64,000 nt of DNA from Isoetes taiwanensis (lineage: Eukaryota; Streptophyta; Lycopodiopsida; Isoetales; Isoetaceae): positions 9,037,458 through 9,101,457 of the forward strand of contig JAJEKV010000038.1 of the NCBI GenBank assembly GCA_021234155.1. The letters run 5' to 3'. A model generated the notes under the pieces. It searched no databases. It was not told the DNA's origin and worked only from the letters and a program-made list of their open reading frames with translations. The position numbers and the translations under genes were made by a program. Positions 36,509 to 48,535 of this stretch are shown one piece after another (position 1 is the stretch's first letter; every line of letters begins with the position of its first letter).

Positions 36509-38676
36509 GTTTCAAGGTGTCTATTATTGTTGAAAGGTTTATTAATGTTCTACTTACGTTGAGTTTAGTTTCTGGACATGCAGTTTCTAACTGCTCTGCT
36601 AGTATCAGTCCTTCATTCACACTCCTTAATGAAGAAGGCTGTGAGCTTGTTGGATGCACGGATCCTATTTCAGTCGAGTTATTGTTACAAGATATTGGAA
36701 ATGAGCCATGGTTTAAGGAGGGGACAGTCTACAGTGATGATCTTAAGGCACCAAATGATGAAGAGTTTAAGGAGTTTTTGAAACTTGATGAGAAGGTTGT
36801 TCCTGAAATCGAAAAGGGGGGCAAAGACAAGTCCAAGGAACTTACCAACTGGGCTAGACGAAAGTTTGATGGACGGAGGAGGTTTGAGAAACTTGATACA
36901 AGTCTTCCACTTGAAGATCTGAACATGCTCGAGTTGAATAAGATGCTTGTTAAATTTCTTTTACAAACTAGAAAGAAAGATGCCTCCAGGTAATTTCTTT
37001 TATTCTTGATGTTTCTATTTCTTCTATTTCTATTTCTTGATTGTTTTTAATTTATTGTTTTTTGTTTTAGTCTGCATTGCTTACTGAAGTCAATAGGAAG
37101 GATTATCAGGAAAAAGCAAGAAGCAATGCTACTGAGGAAAGCTAGAGCTTTAGGTCACAACTAATTTCTTATAGCACAGAGCAGGATTTATTGGCTGATA
37201 TAGATTATCAGATCACACATCCAAAAGGGATTCTGAAGCTGACTGTGCTTTTATTTGATCAGTAGATTTGCTATCAGAGGTGCTCAGGAACTTTATGATG
37301 TCAAGGATGTAGACTTGAGTTTGGAATTTGATGGCAACAATGAATATGTGTTGTATAATGAGAGAAAAAGTAAGACATGGGGGATTTCTGTAACCCAGTT
37401 TGATGAGAGCTTTGAGAATGCCTTTATATTAACATATAAATAATATACTTGTCATTTACCGACAAAGAAAAATGATAAACCAAAGTGGTTTTTCTGTCAA
37501 ACGATTATAATTTCTCGGTCAGGTACTCTGATTTTCCTTTTTCGTATGTGTTGTTTATTAGTTTGCTTTTAATTGTTTACTCTCTTGCAGGTCGGGTTTC
37601 AGAAATCACGGATAGGCAAAAACAATCTTGCAAAGTGGATAACATACATGGGGTCTTTGTTAGACGTTGATATTTGTAATAAAAGTGGACGTGTATCTGC
37701 TGTTACAAGAATGTCGCTTGGTCTAGTTCCACCAGAAATTAGAAAACTTGTAACAGGTCATAAGACGACAACTGCATACGAGAAGTAAGTTTTTATTTAT
37801 TTATTTGTTTGTCTATTTCCTTTCATGCATTTAAAAATGTGTCTTCTAATAGGTACGATCGGAGCAAGGAAATCCAAGTAAACGCTGCGATGAATATATT
37901 GAGCAAACCTTACAATCATGATGGTAGTCTAAGGTTATATCCTGATGTTTTAAATGAAATGATTAAAGAGAAGGAGAAGGAGTTAATGAGAAACCATTCT
38001 TCAAAGGTTCTAGTTTATGGTCAAACTTCAATTGGAGGTTAGTTTTTCAATTTCCTAGTTTATTTTCAGTTTCCTAGTTTCCTAGCTAATTTTGACGAGC
38101 TTTTTTTACAGATAATTTTCCTGCTGTTCATGATCACGCTACGATTATAGGTAAATTTTGAAAACCTTTAGTATTTTTTGGAAATCTTTAGTAGTATTCC
38201 AAATGTTAATTTGTAGTTGGTTTCTTGCAGATAATGTTGCTGCTCCAACAGATGATTACCTTAAAGCTCCTATCAAAGTTCCTGTTGATTTAAAAACTGG
38301 CGCCAATAACTCTGTAATTCAAGTTTCAGGAAATATTGTTATGCCAGTTACATCAACAACAAATTCAGAATTGGCCGATGATTTTGATAACGACATGCTT
38401 GAAGAAATGATTAAACGCACTCCTTGGCTAGCAAAATACTTTCCTGCAGAACAGACTATTGTGCAAAACTATGGTAAGTTCTGTCATTATTATTAGTTAT
38501 TATATTTAGTTCTGTCATTATTATTAGTTCTGATTTGGTAAACAGGTTTCCAAATGGATGAAAATAACCTAGTTTTTGTTTATGCAGGTGGCCAGTCGTT
38601 TGTGGGCGCAACATTCAATTCTTGCACATTTGTTCTTGCATCAGATGCCGAATGCATGAAGAGAAATGTTACTTGA
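36509..38676 (+). pseudogene. Crypton-like tyrosine recombinase (DUF3504-type), multi-exon
   Basis: Exons: A about 36509-36989 (N-terminal and core-binding region, TNWARRKFDGRRRF then LELNKMLVKFLLQTRKKDAS); B 37071-37517; C 37591-37784; D 37853-38037; E 38112-38150; F 38231-38473; G 38588-38676 (TGA). The introns have GT/AG ends, and phases agree for the A/B, C/D, D/E, E/F and F/G joins. Catalytic positions of tyrosine recombinases are visible: Arg in RFAIRGAQEL, Lys in NERKSKT, Arg in NKSGRVSAVTR, His in VTGHKT and Tyr in YEKYDR at the C/D junction. It ends in a GATFNSCTFVL segment similar to the tail of animal KIAA1958-like relatives. Exon B has two frameshifts, an in-frame TAA (about 37441) and a phase mismatch to C, so this copy is broken. 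Exons C-G are open. Such enzymes move Crypton DNA elements or are domesticated. Confidence 0.75.
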
Positions 38677-41600
38677 TAGGAATTCAGCTGTATGAGTCAT
38701 ACCTTGCAAGATTTTGATGAATTCAGCGAGATAAACATGACCAGACCACTTCTGATGATTTTGAAATCTTATCAATGTACTGTTTTAAACTTTTGAATGT
38801 AAAAGTGTTTTTATGGTTCTGTCTAAATTTGTTTGTCTGTTAAAAAGAAACTGTGTGTTAAACATTGTGGTAGTCTAGGAAATTGAAGCATGAGCGACGC
38901 CGCTTAGAGTAGGGAAATCAAAAAATTACAAAAAAACAAAAACACGGGAAAAAAAGCGGAAATCATAGGGTACTCGTGGTTTACGATAGATACTATCTCA
39001 ACGTTTGGAGTACCTGAATCTTATTAACCTTTGAAATTTTTTGCATGTGTTGGAGTATTTGTATTGCCCATACCTAGTCATTTTCACGGCTAGAGTCTGA
39101 AGTTTTCTCTCTTCGAATGGCCAAGATCCTACATGACCTAATCCATTATGTTCGATGTCACGGGCAATCCAAAACCAAACGTGGCAAGTCCTTTAATGGG
39201 TTAACATACCATCGACTAAAAGAAAGTGCCAAGGTCAAAACTTAATTATTCAATACGACAAGTTATCATGAGCATTATCTCCAATGTATGAACATGGCAT
39301 AGAGACAATATGTAGGACCTTTGCACTCCCCCTTTTTTTTTGGTTAAGAAAAATTAAATTCTCAAGCTTCTACTCTGACAAGTAAAAGATATTACTTGTA
39401 CAAGAAATTTATCGCGGCGGCCAAGGCCGCCGCGAACATTTCTTTTGTCCAACCCGCTGCAAAAGAACTTTTGTGATGAGTCGAATAGATCTCAGTTCTG
39501 GACCTGCTTGAGGTGCGAGAGAACATGCAGGAGTTGAACCTGCATTATTGCCGCTTGTTTTGTGCCCAGAGGATTAAGTCCAATCTACTTGAGAATAAAG
39601 CAACTATCATGCAATCAACTCCAGTCCTTGCTCTAGATCAAGAAACATGAGAGCCTAGAACTTGCATTGTGTCATGAGCAAACCATAATTATAGAAGCCA
39701 AGGCATCCGGCAATCAATAAACCGTTGATTTCCATCATTTCGTGATTTATTTTATCGCATGTAATGCATTTAACACGTGAAAGCATATTTGCAAAGCACC
39801 AGGGGATTAGGCAGCAGATATACATAGATTTCACTTTCGATCTCCAGTCCGTCCAAGCAGCATCTATTGCACATCAATTGCAAAAGCATAGAGAAAAACA
39901 GAGTCTGACATAAGTAACACTTAAAAAGCTCGAATGAAGCCTAGGGATGGCACCGGCTAGCTTTCGATCATACAAACCGCCGAAAGCATTAAAATCACTT
40001 AAAAAAGAGCCTGAAATCCCATGATTTATGAGCCTGATATTAGATGTACTGATATTAGATGTACTGCATGTACCCATCTTATGACTCTAAAACCCTACCC
40101 ATGCACAAGAATACTTCCACCAAATAGTCTACATGGAGTATTTCACAGGGCTTCATATTACATAAAATGCATAAACTCTTGTTGAGCCACATCCTGCAAC
40201 CAATAGCAAATAAGATGCATGACACCCATGCCAGTGTATGCACACACCAACCAGCTACACAACACAATTGCCCAACCCCACATGCATCATACAACTACTA
40301 CAAACGAGCAGTGAAACTGTTGCAAATCAAGATATGTCCATTGTGACAATATCAAGAAACTGTTGCATCCTATGCCATGCCTTGGCAATTCCAAGTGCAA
40401 TTTTGAACCTTACATTACAGCTCAAGGAAAAACTGCGTTTACGAAAAAACCACTGATCAAGAGCACCATCAAGGAATCTGTCTACACATTTACACCTTCT
40501 CAATCTCTCTACACAATCTACACTCTGTCTACCCATGACCAGCACAATCTGGCATGACCAACATAATCTGTCTACAGGTTTCCACCTTGTCAATTTGTCT
40601 ACACATACATTTATACCTTCTCGATCTGTCTACAAATTCCAATAACCAGCACAATGGGAGAGCGATAGAGCTCGTAAAGAATTAGCAGATGTATTTGTAA
40701 GAATCATCCAGAACATGAGAGCTTCAGGTCATTCAGAGTTCCGATATCGCATGCAAGCATTCATTGACTCGAGAAATCACAGTGTAATCGGGCGCTTAAC
40801 TACTGAAGCTGAATGCACGGATTGTTTGCACTATTTTTTGGGCAACATACAGTTCTATCACTTTGGCTTGACCGAGCATACCTCATGAAGCACAAGCAAT
40901 GCGGATAGCGAATCGTAGAAGAACAGAGGACCGTGCTAAATCATCATGGCACAAAGTAGATTATAAAGCTCGTATGAGATGTATTCCTTGCATAGAAGCA
41001 TGAAGGAAGCATTGCATCTCCACCCTTCTCTAGATATGCTCATGAGACATTGCCATGGCAATTTCACCGCAAACTCGGGGAGGGAAAGTAGTGCACAATT
41101 CCTAAGGGCATATTTATTCATTGGAACCTACCCTATTAGTTTGCCTTCATCCGGAACCCGCAGAGATTAAAGAAAAGAGGAAGATGGATATTGCAAGCAG
41201 ATTCCTAAGACGCCGCCATCGCCCAGATCGCAAGAGAGAAAAAGAAAGAAAGATCATATCCAAATACCGGCCATCGTTTACCTTCTTTACGCCATTAGCC
41301 CGATTCATTCATCTCGCCACGCTTGACTGACCCGCCATACCCTAATGCCCCCATTGCATAGAGAAAAATCAAACCAATCAGAGGTAACAGAGAGGAGCTG
41401 CCGATTGGATCTTCGCCATGCCGCTTAATATAACAGATTACTGTTTTCACCAATGCAATGTCGAAAAAATGCAATAGAAGTGTTGCGCACCAAAAATGCT
41501 AACGTGTCATGATCATAGAAGCACCCTCTAATAATTATATATGTTAAGATAAAGGCATGATTTGAATTATCTTGCTAGATGAACTTCAACAAGTGGTCCC

Positions 41601-44147
41601 AGTTTACAAGGAAAAACTTTGTTTCTAATTTTTTACATGTTGGGAGGAGGGAGACACGATTTAGCAACAACATTAATTAAACTATCACCAGCTTATTGAT
41701 TCTTTTGCCGTTAATGCACATGACATAAGAGTTGAAATTCTTGTCGTTGCTTTGTAAGCATAGCACTCACAATTAGGATATTTCTATGTGACACTTATAT
41801 AACTACATTATAATGATTGTCTTCCAAAAAGCACGCATGCATTATCTAGCATGAACATTACATGATCTATAACATCATATGTAGCATAATAACAGGGGGT
41901 TTTCTTTGTGTTTTTGTACTTTTTTTCCTAAGGTTTTTATATGATTTGATGACGTATTTGATGAGACGTACTAATCAAGACATCTAGAGTGCGATACTAT
42001 CAACGATACTTTTAGTGGCATTTTTCAATGGTTACAACTATGATTTCAAAAACTATCCCAAATCGAGCATGCAAGCATCGAGCCGCAGTTATTTTAGGGT
42101 TCTTTTAGTTATATCTAGGGCTTGGTGAGGCAATGGCTCGAAGCGAGACTCGTTTTGCAGATTCCAGTAGATTACCCCTCTAAAAGGATCTGGCGGCTTC
42201 AAAGGTATGTTCTCAAACCCTTTTCCACCGACATGTGGCGAGCAAGGGCAGGGGCGGGGCCTTAGGTAGATCTGCGGGTCTTCCCACGCATGTTACGTTT
42301 CACAATTTCACGTGCAAAGATGCACCTTGCAATGCCCGGATTCTCTCGCTCTCTAGATGACCCGAGGTATCGTGCCAAGCCCCCTTATTCGATTAGGTTA
42401 GCCTGGTTTTTTTCGTGAGCCTTAAATTTGAACAATGCTATGGATTTCGTGGGCCTTGTGGGTTTTGAAGGGGGTTTTGACTTTGAGCTGCAGAGATGGG
42501 CATGGAAAATCAATTCAGAACATCTTTGTTGGGTTAATCTGATGCAGTTTTGAATTGGATGTTTCAAGTTGCCGATCAACTTAGGGCATCTTTGGTTAAG
42601 CCTTTCAACGAAGAATATGAAGGTGAGGATTTGGGAAAACATGCTTTCAAACTGTTTGAGCTAAAGATGTGTCGTGTTTTTTTAATCAAGGTTCAATGAC
42701 TCAAGATCCTAGTGAGAAGGGACAAGAGCTTGAGTCTTGGATGTTCCAAGAGATTCTCCCATCTATTCCTTGTGTTTATGCAAAAGGTTTCTAGAAGTCT
42801 TTGGAACCATCTAGCGGGCAAGTCTTTGAATGATCAACTTCGAGAAGGAGCCATATGGCGATTGGTTTAACATGTCTTGCTAGGGCGAGATGATTTTATT
42901 GTGTTTAATGTCGTCGCATCTTCCAAGGTCAGGGTTTCAGCCCCTTGCGGTCCTCCCGAGAAAATAGTGCTCGGGTAGCTTTTAAAGGTTCGATTCGTGT
43001 TCTTCGTGGAATCAAGTCTTATTGATGGTTGTTTGGTATAAATCCTATCTTAGTCATGGTTGTTTGTTTTGACATTTGCTTTTCGGAATATTTGTTGCAA
43101 TAGTTTTACAATTCAATAGCGGGCCTTCCTTTTGGAACCATTGTTGTAATCGCTCTCATCGGATGCTAGTTACCTTGCCATTGCTTGTACTTGGTGGCAT
43201 TGCAGGAAACAATACTAAAGCGTAGTTTCAAGCACCGTGGTACCTCAAAATCCCAGGAGATTCCTCCTTTACCATGGTGAATACACACACCATACCATAG
43301 ATGGCAACAAACTAGATTCCTACCATTCAATTGCAATTTATACCGAGCTCTATTACATCTTTGCTAGTGTTTGGGGCCATAAAGTGTACATGATTTATAG
43401 TATTTTATTTATTGTATTCATCATATTGATCATTGTCTTGCTTTTATCACCATAGCATTGATATACTTTAAAACTGCGGTGGAGGATCATGAATCTTTGG
43501 TGGAGGTATGTTAACCGCTTGTGAAAACTTTACAATATATACGGCCAGAAGTTTCCAACATACATGAAGCTTCGTTATTTTTCTTCACTAATGTAAAATG
43601 ACATGGAACATGTTTGCTTTTTATATTTCAAACATATTTAAAAGGTATCTGGTATTATTCGAAGCTCATTGGAAAATCTCCCAGATGGAGAGGAGTGCTA
43701 AAATCCTCCAGCAATTGGATTACGAAGTAAAAACCAATGCATAAGATGTAAACACATGATTTGTGAAGATGAAAAACTATGGTCGGTTCTTTTTCTTATT
43801 GTTGCAAAATATGCAATTATGAATGCCAAATTGTTACTGTAGCAAATTGGATGTCATGGTGGCTTAATATTAGGACTTTGAGAAGAATGGGAAATATCTG
43901 AATGCCATGTATATATAGAGTGTTAGGAAATCCTTAAGCGGCTTATTGACTGTTTTGAGAAAAATGGGTAATACTTGAATGCCATATATATAAGAATGCA
44001 TACATGCAATCATCAATTGAATCTATTTGCCATGGAAATATTTTGTTTGTCTTCGTGTTTTAAATGTCTTACATGTTCTTATGTTTTTTTTTAGGGCCGA
44101 AGGGCCCAAAATTTTTTTAGTATAATAACCAACACATAACTACCATT
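38677..44147. other. Gene-poor intergenic region
   Basis: The first 150 bp may be a 3' UTR of the recombinase gene. A GC-rich hairpin sits at 39413-39434. The rest is AT-rich and anonymous; short frames near 40.3, 41.1 and 42.4 kb look random. No RNA gene was recognised. Confidence 0.45.
39413..39434. repeat. GC-rich perfect hairpin (10-bp stem, 2-base loop)
   Basis: cgcggcggcc then aa then ggccgccgcg. It is isolated in AT-rich DNA. An 8-bp stem (acaagtaa...ttacttgt) lies just upstream at about 39378-39400. Role unknown. Confidence 0.85.
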
Positions 44148-44525
44148 GACATTAATAAACATAACCATTGGATCCAACACATCTAAATTAAAATCCCCCT
44201 TAAACCCCCTTTGGTTTGGGTGCATATTCACACGGGGCATATTTGTATTTTGCACGTACGAAATCAACACCATAAAGTATTCCAGTTGAAATCTTATAGT
44301 ATTTTACGAATCTTGTTATACAGTATAGCAAATCTTGTACTTGCATACCCCACAAACGAGGAACTTTACGTACGGTGTAGATTAAGGAATAAGGGGCGAA
44401 TATGCCTATCCAACGACTCGATGCCCGGAGTCACCCCCCGTGTGAATATGCACCCAAACCAAAGGGGGTTTAAGGGGGATTTTAATTTAGATGTGTTGGA
44501 TCCAATGGTTATGTTTATTAATGTC
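44148..44525. mobile_element. 378-bp foldback/MITE with perfect 90-bp inverted arms
   Basis: The left arm 44148-44237 (gacattaataaacataacc...) is the exact reverse complement of the right arm 44436-44525. The spacer is 198 bp. The outer flanks read catt on both sides (44144-44147 and 44526-44529), a possible 4-bp target duplication. Inside the spacer, cgtacg occurs near both arms. Perfect identity of the arms points to recent origin. No coding content. Confidence 0.85.
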
Positions 44526-44576
44526 CATTCGCTAGATTCAGAACACTTATGTCAATTAAAACTATCCTTATTCTTC

Positions 44577-44611
44577 GTGGACGTTAAGAATTCTATTCTA
44601 TTCTATTCTAT
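44577..44611 (+). repeat. Non-LTR 3' end with (ATTCT)n tail
   Basis: GTGGACGTTAAGA followed by four ATTCT units, the same terminus as at 19811-19844 and (inverted) 23331-23400. How far the element extends to the left, and whether it has a TSD, could not be decided. Confidence 0.6.
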
Positions 44612-46789
44612 GGCACTCACTTAATAAGTTTGCCATGTTGACTAGAAGGGGACATGATACAACAACACCTTGATTTATATTCCCCTCACCAATGAAACAA
44701 AATAACATAGATTTTCAAACTCGATAAAGGTCTAACATGACCACGTAAAATATATGTGGAATGTTTTTAGAACGAAAAACAGATAAGAAATAAGATTTTG
44801 AAGTTAATGTTTGTCTAGAAAAACCTAGATCATGTTGTCCCGTATCAGAATATTAAATGGCTCCCATCTCCTTGTCTGAATGAAGGTAGCTTAGATCAAG
44901 TAAAGACGTTAATTGGTTGGCGAATTTATCCATGACCCAACATATAAGATATTGCCCCAACCACTAAACATGATTATATCAAATTGCCAAAGCTAACCCA
45001 TGCATTTTAACCATCAATCCCAAGGATGTCGATAAGCAGAAGACATTCAATACCACCCACCATGACCGGGTTACTTTCCACGATTTGAGTCCGGCATCAA
45101 TGCCAGCCTCATCCTCGAAGTCATAACAAGTTTTAATGATCAACCCTTCTATCGGATGTGAAGGTATAGTGTAGAGATAGATTTACCACATTGTTGATAT
45201 ATTACTTTGGAGTTCACTGAGAGGCATTCTTGAAGAACGTCTATGTCTTGTATTGCAGAAAGTCATATACATAATGCTCAATGTTTATCTGTTTTCAACT
45301 TCTCTCTGATATGCTGAAAATGCTGAAGCTCTATTTCAATTATAAAAAATTCCATTTGCCATTATTTTGAACAGCCCAACCAAGTTCTTCCAAGTAAACT
45401 CATAACTCCAAACAGTCTCCACTATCAACTGATAAATTCCAACAAAACTAAAGTGATTCAACTGCCAAACGATATTATTCATAAGCAACAATGCTATCCT
45501 ATTGCATTTGCAAACTTCAGAGTTCCTTCATAGTAAACGAGAACTACATCCTTTGTAGCATTCAACATACATAACATGAAGGAATATCATACGTAATTTC
45601 TTGAACTTTGTATTGTGCTATGCTACTATTGCCAGAGAAATATCATGATGAAGTTCCAAGATCATGAGAACAAAATCCATTTCTAAGATAATAAGGTCTT
45701 CAAAACTATATATCCTTTACACTTCTACAATGCAGATGACATTGTTTGGCAAATGAATCTTGGCATGAGATTACATGACTTAATATGATAATCGTGATAC
45801 AAAAAGAAATTGTTTGAAACAAAACATGATATATAAACCTAAATGTTTTTGAGTGGTGCCAATTGTATAATTTCACACTTCTAGACTAAATTGTTTTCAT
45901 ATGAGTTGATGTTTGTTGCCCCCAAAGGGCAACATACTAACTATTTGGTATATGCTTGAAGACTAGGTCAAAGTTTGGAAGATCTTGGTATGCAACATTG
46001 GTATGAAAGTCTAAGGAAGTTCATCTTCAAGGTCAACTTGAGGCACTCAAGGTCAAACTTCTTAAGAGGTACTGTATTCATGGTCGAATATTTGGTCAAG
46101 GATATATTCTAGAAGATCCTGGGTTAATGAGTTTGGAAGACACTCATTTGAAGTTGGAAGTTAGAGTTTGGAAGATCCCATGGTATATATGGTTCTTAGC
46201 CTTAACCATTTTTCTCATTTCCCTATCCACACCTTATTTTACACCACCATGCATATTTTTGCCCCAGGGGTTTCACTATGTTGGACCCGTATTATGCAAC
46301 ACTGTGACTCGATAGGGGTTTTTTGGGTTGCCCCTAGGGGGGCAAACCCTTGTTTATGTGGGCAACTGGCATATCCTAGGTATATGCTAGAATATCCCTA
46401 GGATATGCTGGTGACTGCTAAAAACTTACGATTGGCTGTAAATGCTAGGTCACTTCTGTTGGTGGGCAGCCGCTCTCGAAACGGTATCTTGGGCAGCAGC
46501 AGGAAGCATGAACGTGTCTATAGCTTTAGAGCATGCATCAGATGCAATGTTTGAGATCTTAAAGGGATGGTACAGATTATGCCATCGATTTTGCCTTAAA
46601 GCTATATGTATTCAAACGGAGGCAGTGAGTTGGGAGCCTTCCTTGCCTTTCTGTTTGTAAGCATAATGAAGAATTTCTAACAATTTGGTACATGAATGAG
46701 CATATGAAATCTGGCGAGACAACAATGGATCTGCTTCGCAGGCCATGTTCGATGCACGCCATTACACGAAATTTTAGAGTTCTGATTAT
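44612..46789. other. Intergenic DNA with a dispersed repeat
   Basis: AT-rich and non-coding up to the shared repeat at 46315-46450. The last 300 bp may be the 5' region of the gene at 46790. Confidence 0.45.
46315..46450. repeat. Dispersed repeat, copy 2
   Basis: Same orientation and order as 30065-30200: ggttgcccctagggggg, caaaccc, ctaggtatatgc, ctggtgactgctaaaaac. Copies diverge outside this block. Confidence 0.8.
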
Positions 46790-48535
46790 ATGGCTGCAAC
46801 AAAGTGCTTACCCACAGAGAGTGATGTTGCCTTTCATGATTGCAATCTTCAGAGCAGGTATGCAAGTGATTTGTCTTATACAGAAGCTTTTGGAAGAGTT
46901 TCGCATGATCATTGCCACGCTGACATTATTACATCTATTTCCATCCATCCATCCATCCCCCATGGTAAAAAAATCCCTGTTGCAGCTGATAAGCATTTCC
47001 TTTATCTCCACCATGCTGCGAAATTCCTTGGCATGCAAAAAGGGATGCATAACCTGGAAGAGCAGTGTGAATTATTTTGGAAGGATGGCATTCTAAGTTC
47101 CTGGGATGCCATCTTGGAAATCTTGGGCATATTGCATGAAGAACAGAAATGCTGGGAAGAGCTTGGTCCTGCAATGAAGAACATGGTTCACGGGGATTTA
47201 GCATTGTGCATTTACAAGTTGGTAAAGATTTCAAAAGAGCATCTCATTTTAGTGTTGGATTCTGGCAACTGGCCACGATGTACAGCACACAACATGGTAA
47301 CCTCTTTTGCATTAGCAGCTCAAATGCTAGGCGTTAATGTAAGGACCTCTGTAATTGATAAGCTTGGCCTCATTGCCAAGAGTTTGTTGGAAGCAAAACT
47401 ACATGATGATTCTGAAAGCTTACCATGCACACAAATAGTTATCGCTCTCAAGGATTCGGAGCCCATAACATACATACTAATACTTCTACATGCATTTTCT
47501 GATTTTGTGTACAAAGGACAGCTTAAGAATGTCGAGGAAGAGATTCAGAACATTAAGCTCATGTATCTTGAGATCCTTCATGCAGATGATCTGGGTATTT
47601 CTTCACCTGAATCTGCTTTGCAGCTGATAAGTTATATTTTTACACAAGAAGAGAGCAAAGAGTTAGAAAAGAGTGGCCAGATGTTACTCTTGAGCTACCT
47701 TGAGCTCTACAAGACAAAATGCAGCCCTCTACCATTCGAAACTTTTTTTCAATTTGCCAAGACTATTTCTGTCATTTTCAAAGATTCTCATGATGCTTTA
47801 TATTATGACGAAATAACGAGTTTTAGCCAAAACGTGAATCTCTGTGAGGAAGAGAAAAAAACTTTGGGAAGTTTAGTTAACTCGGCAACTCTGTCGAATA
47901 ATAGGCTGGAACAAGTGCTGGCACAAAGTTTTCCCTTTTCTCTTAAGGAATATGTTTTTTCACTGCAGAAGGAAATTGCCTCTTTGAAAGCTAGTAGCAA
48001 TTGCAAGAGAAAGAGGCGTTGCAGCATCAATCGAAGCCCTGCAAAGGTAATGCACCTCATTTCATATTCTCAAGTTTAGAGTTTAAGATTATAGGTATAG
48101 GTTTTTTTTGCAAGTCTCCTAAGAAGGTTTCTTAGTACATTCTTTATGGCTCAGGAACATAACAGCAGGGAATCGAAGGGATTAGATTCAGATTCATACT
48201 CAGAAGGGAATGGAAAGGTCTTGAACCTGGAGGATAACAAAGAGATTGCATATGCAAGAAAGATAAAACGGCTGGAAATTTCTTGCAGCTCCTTCCATAT
48301 TTCGGTCTTGACAGTAAATGGAAACTGTTTTTCATTTCCTGTCAAAGCATCTGATGCTATGTGTATAGTCAGGAAAAATTTAGTGAGAGAAATGGAAAGA
48401 AACTCTATCAAGGTGCCACACTGCCCTTGGTATTTAACCCATCAATGGAAACCAATGGGAAGCACCTCAACTACTAAAGAGAACGGGATTGAGATGCATA
48501 GCGTGCTTCACATGTGCCTTGCCTTTTTTAAGTGA
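46790..48535 (+). CDS. Unrecognised helical protein, two exons
   Basis: The model is exon 1 46790-48047 and exon 2 48155-48535, joined in phase 0 across a GT/AG intron (AAG|GTAATG ... GCTCAG|GAACAT). Together they give about 545 codons ending at TGA/TAA near 48533-48535. I do not recognise the family. The protein is mostly predicted alpha-helix, Leu-rich, without signal peptide or membrane segments, and ends exon 1 with a basic patch (CKRKRRCSINRSPAK) that could be a nuclear localisation signal. The true start is uncertain: residues 45-65 are encoded by a (CATC)n microsatellite, and the conserved-looking part begins near FLYLHHAAKFLG (about 46997). There are no premature stops over 1.2 kb, which supports a real gene. 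Confidence 0.6.

Noticed and set aside
39527-39600. tRNA-like T-arm (GCAGG-ttcaact-CCTGC on the minus strand)
   Set aside because: The T-arm is perfect, but I could not form an acceptor stem or a convincing anticodon arm around it, so it is not called a tRNA.
44211-44624. Plus-strand 137-codon frame and its minus-strand mirror at 44091-44273 with an identical peptide
   Set aside because: Both are translations of the two arms of the foldback element; the shared peptide comes from the inverted repeat, not from a gene.
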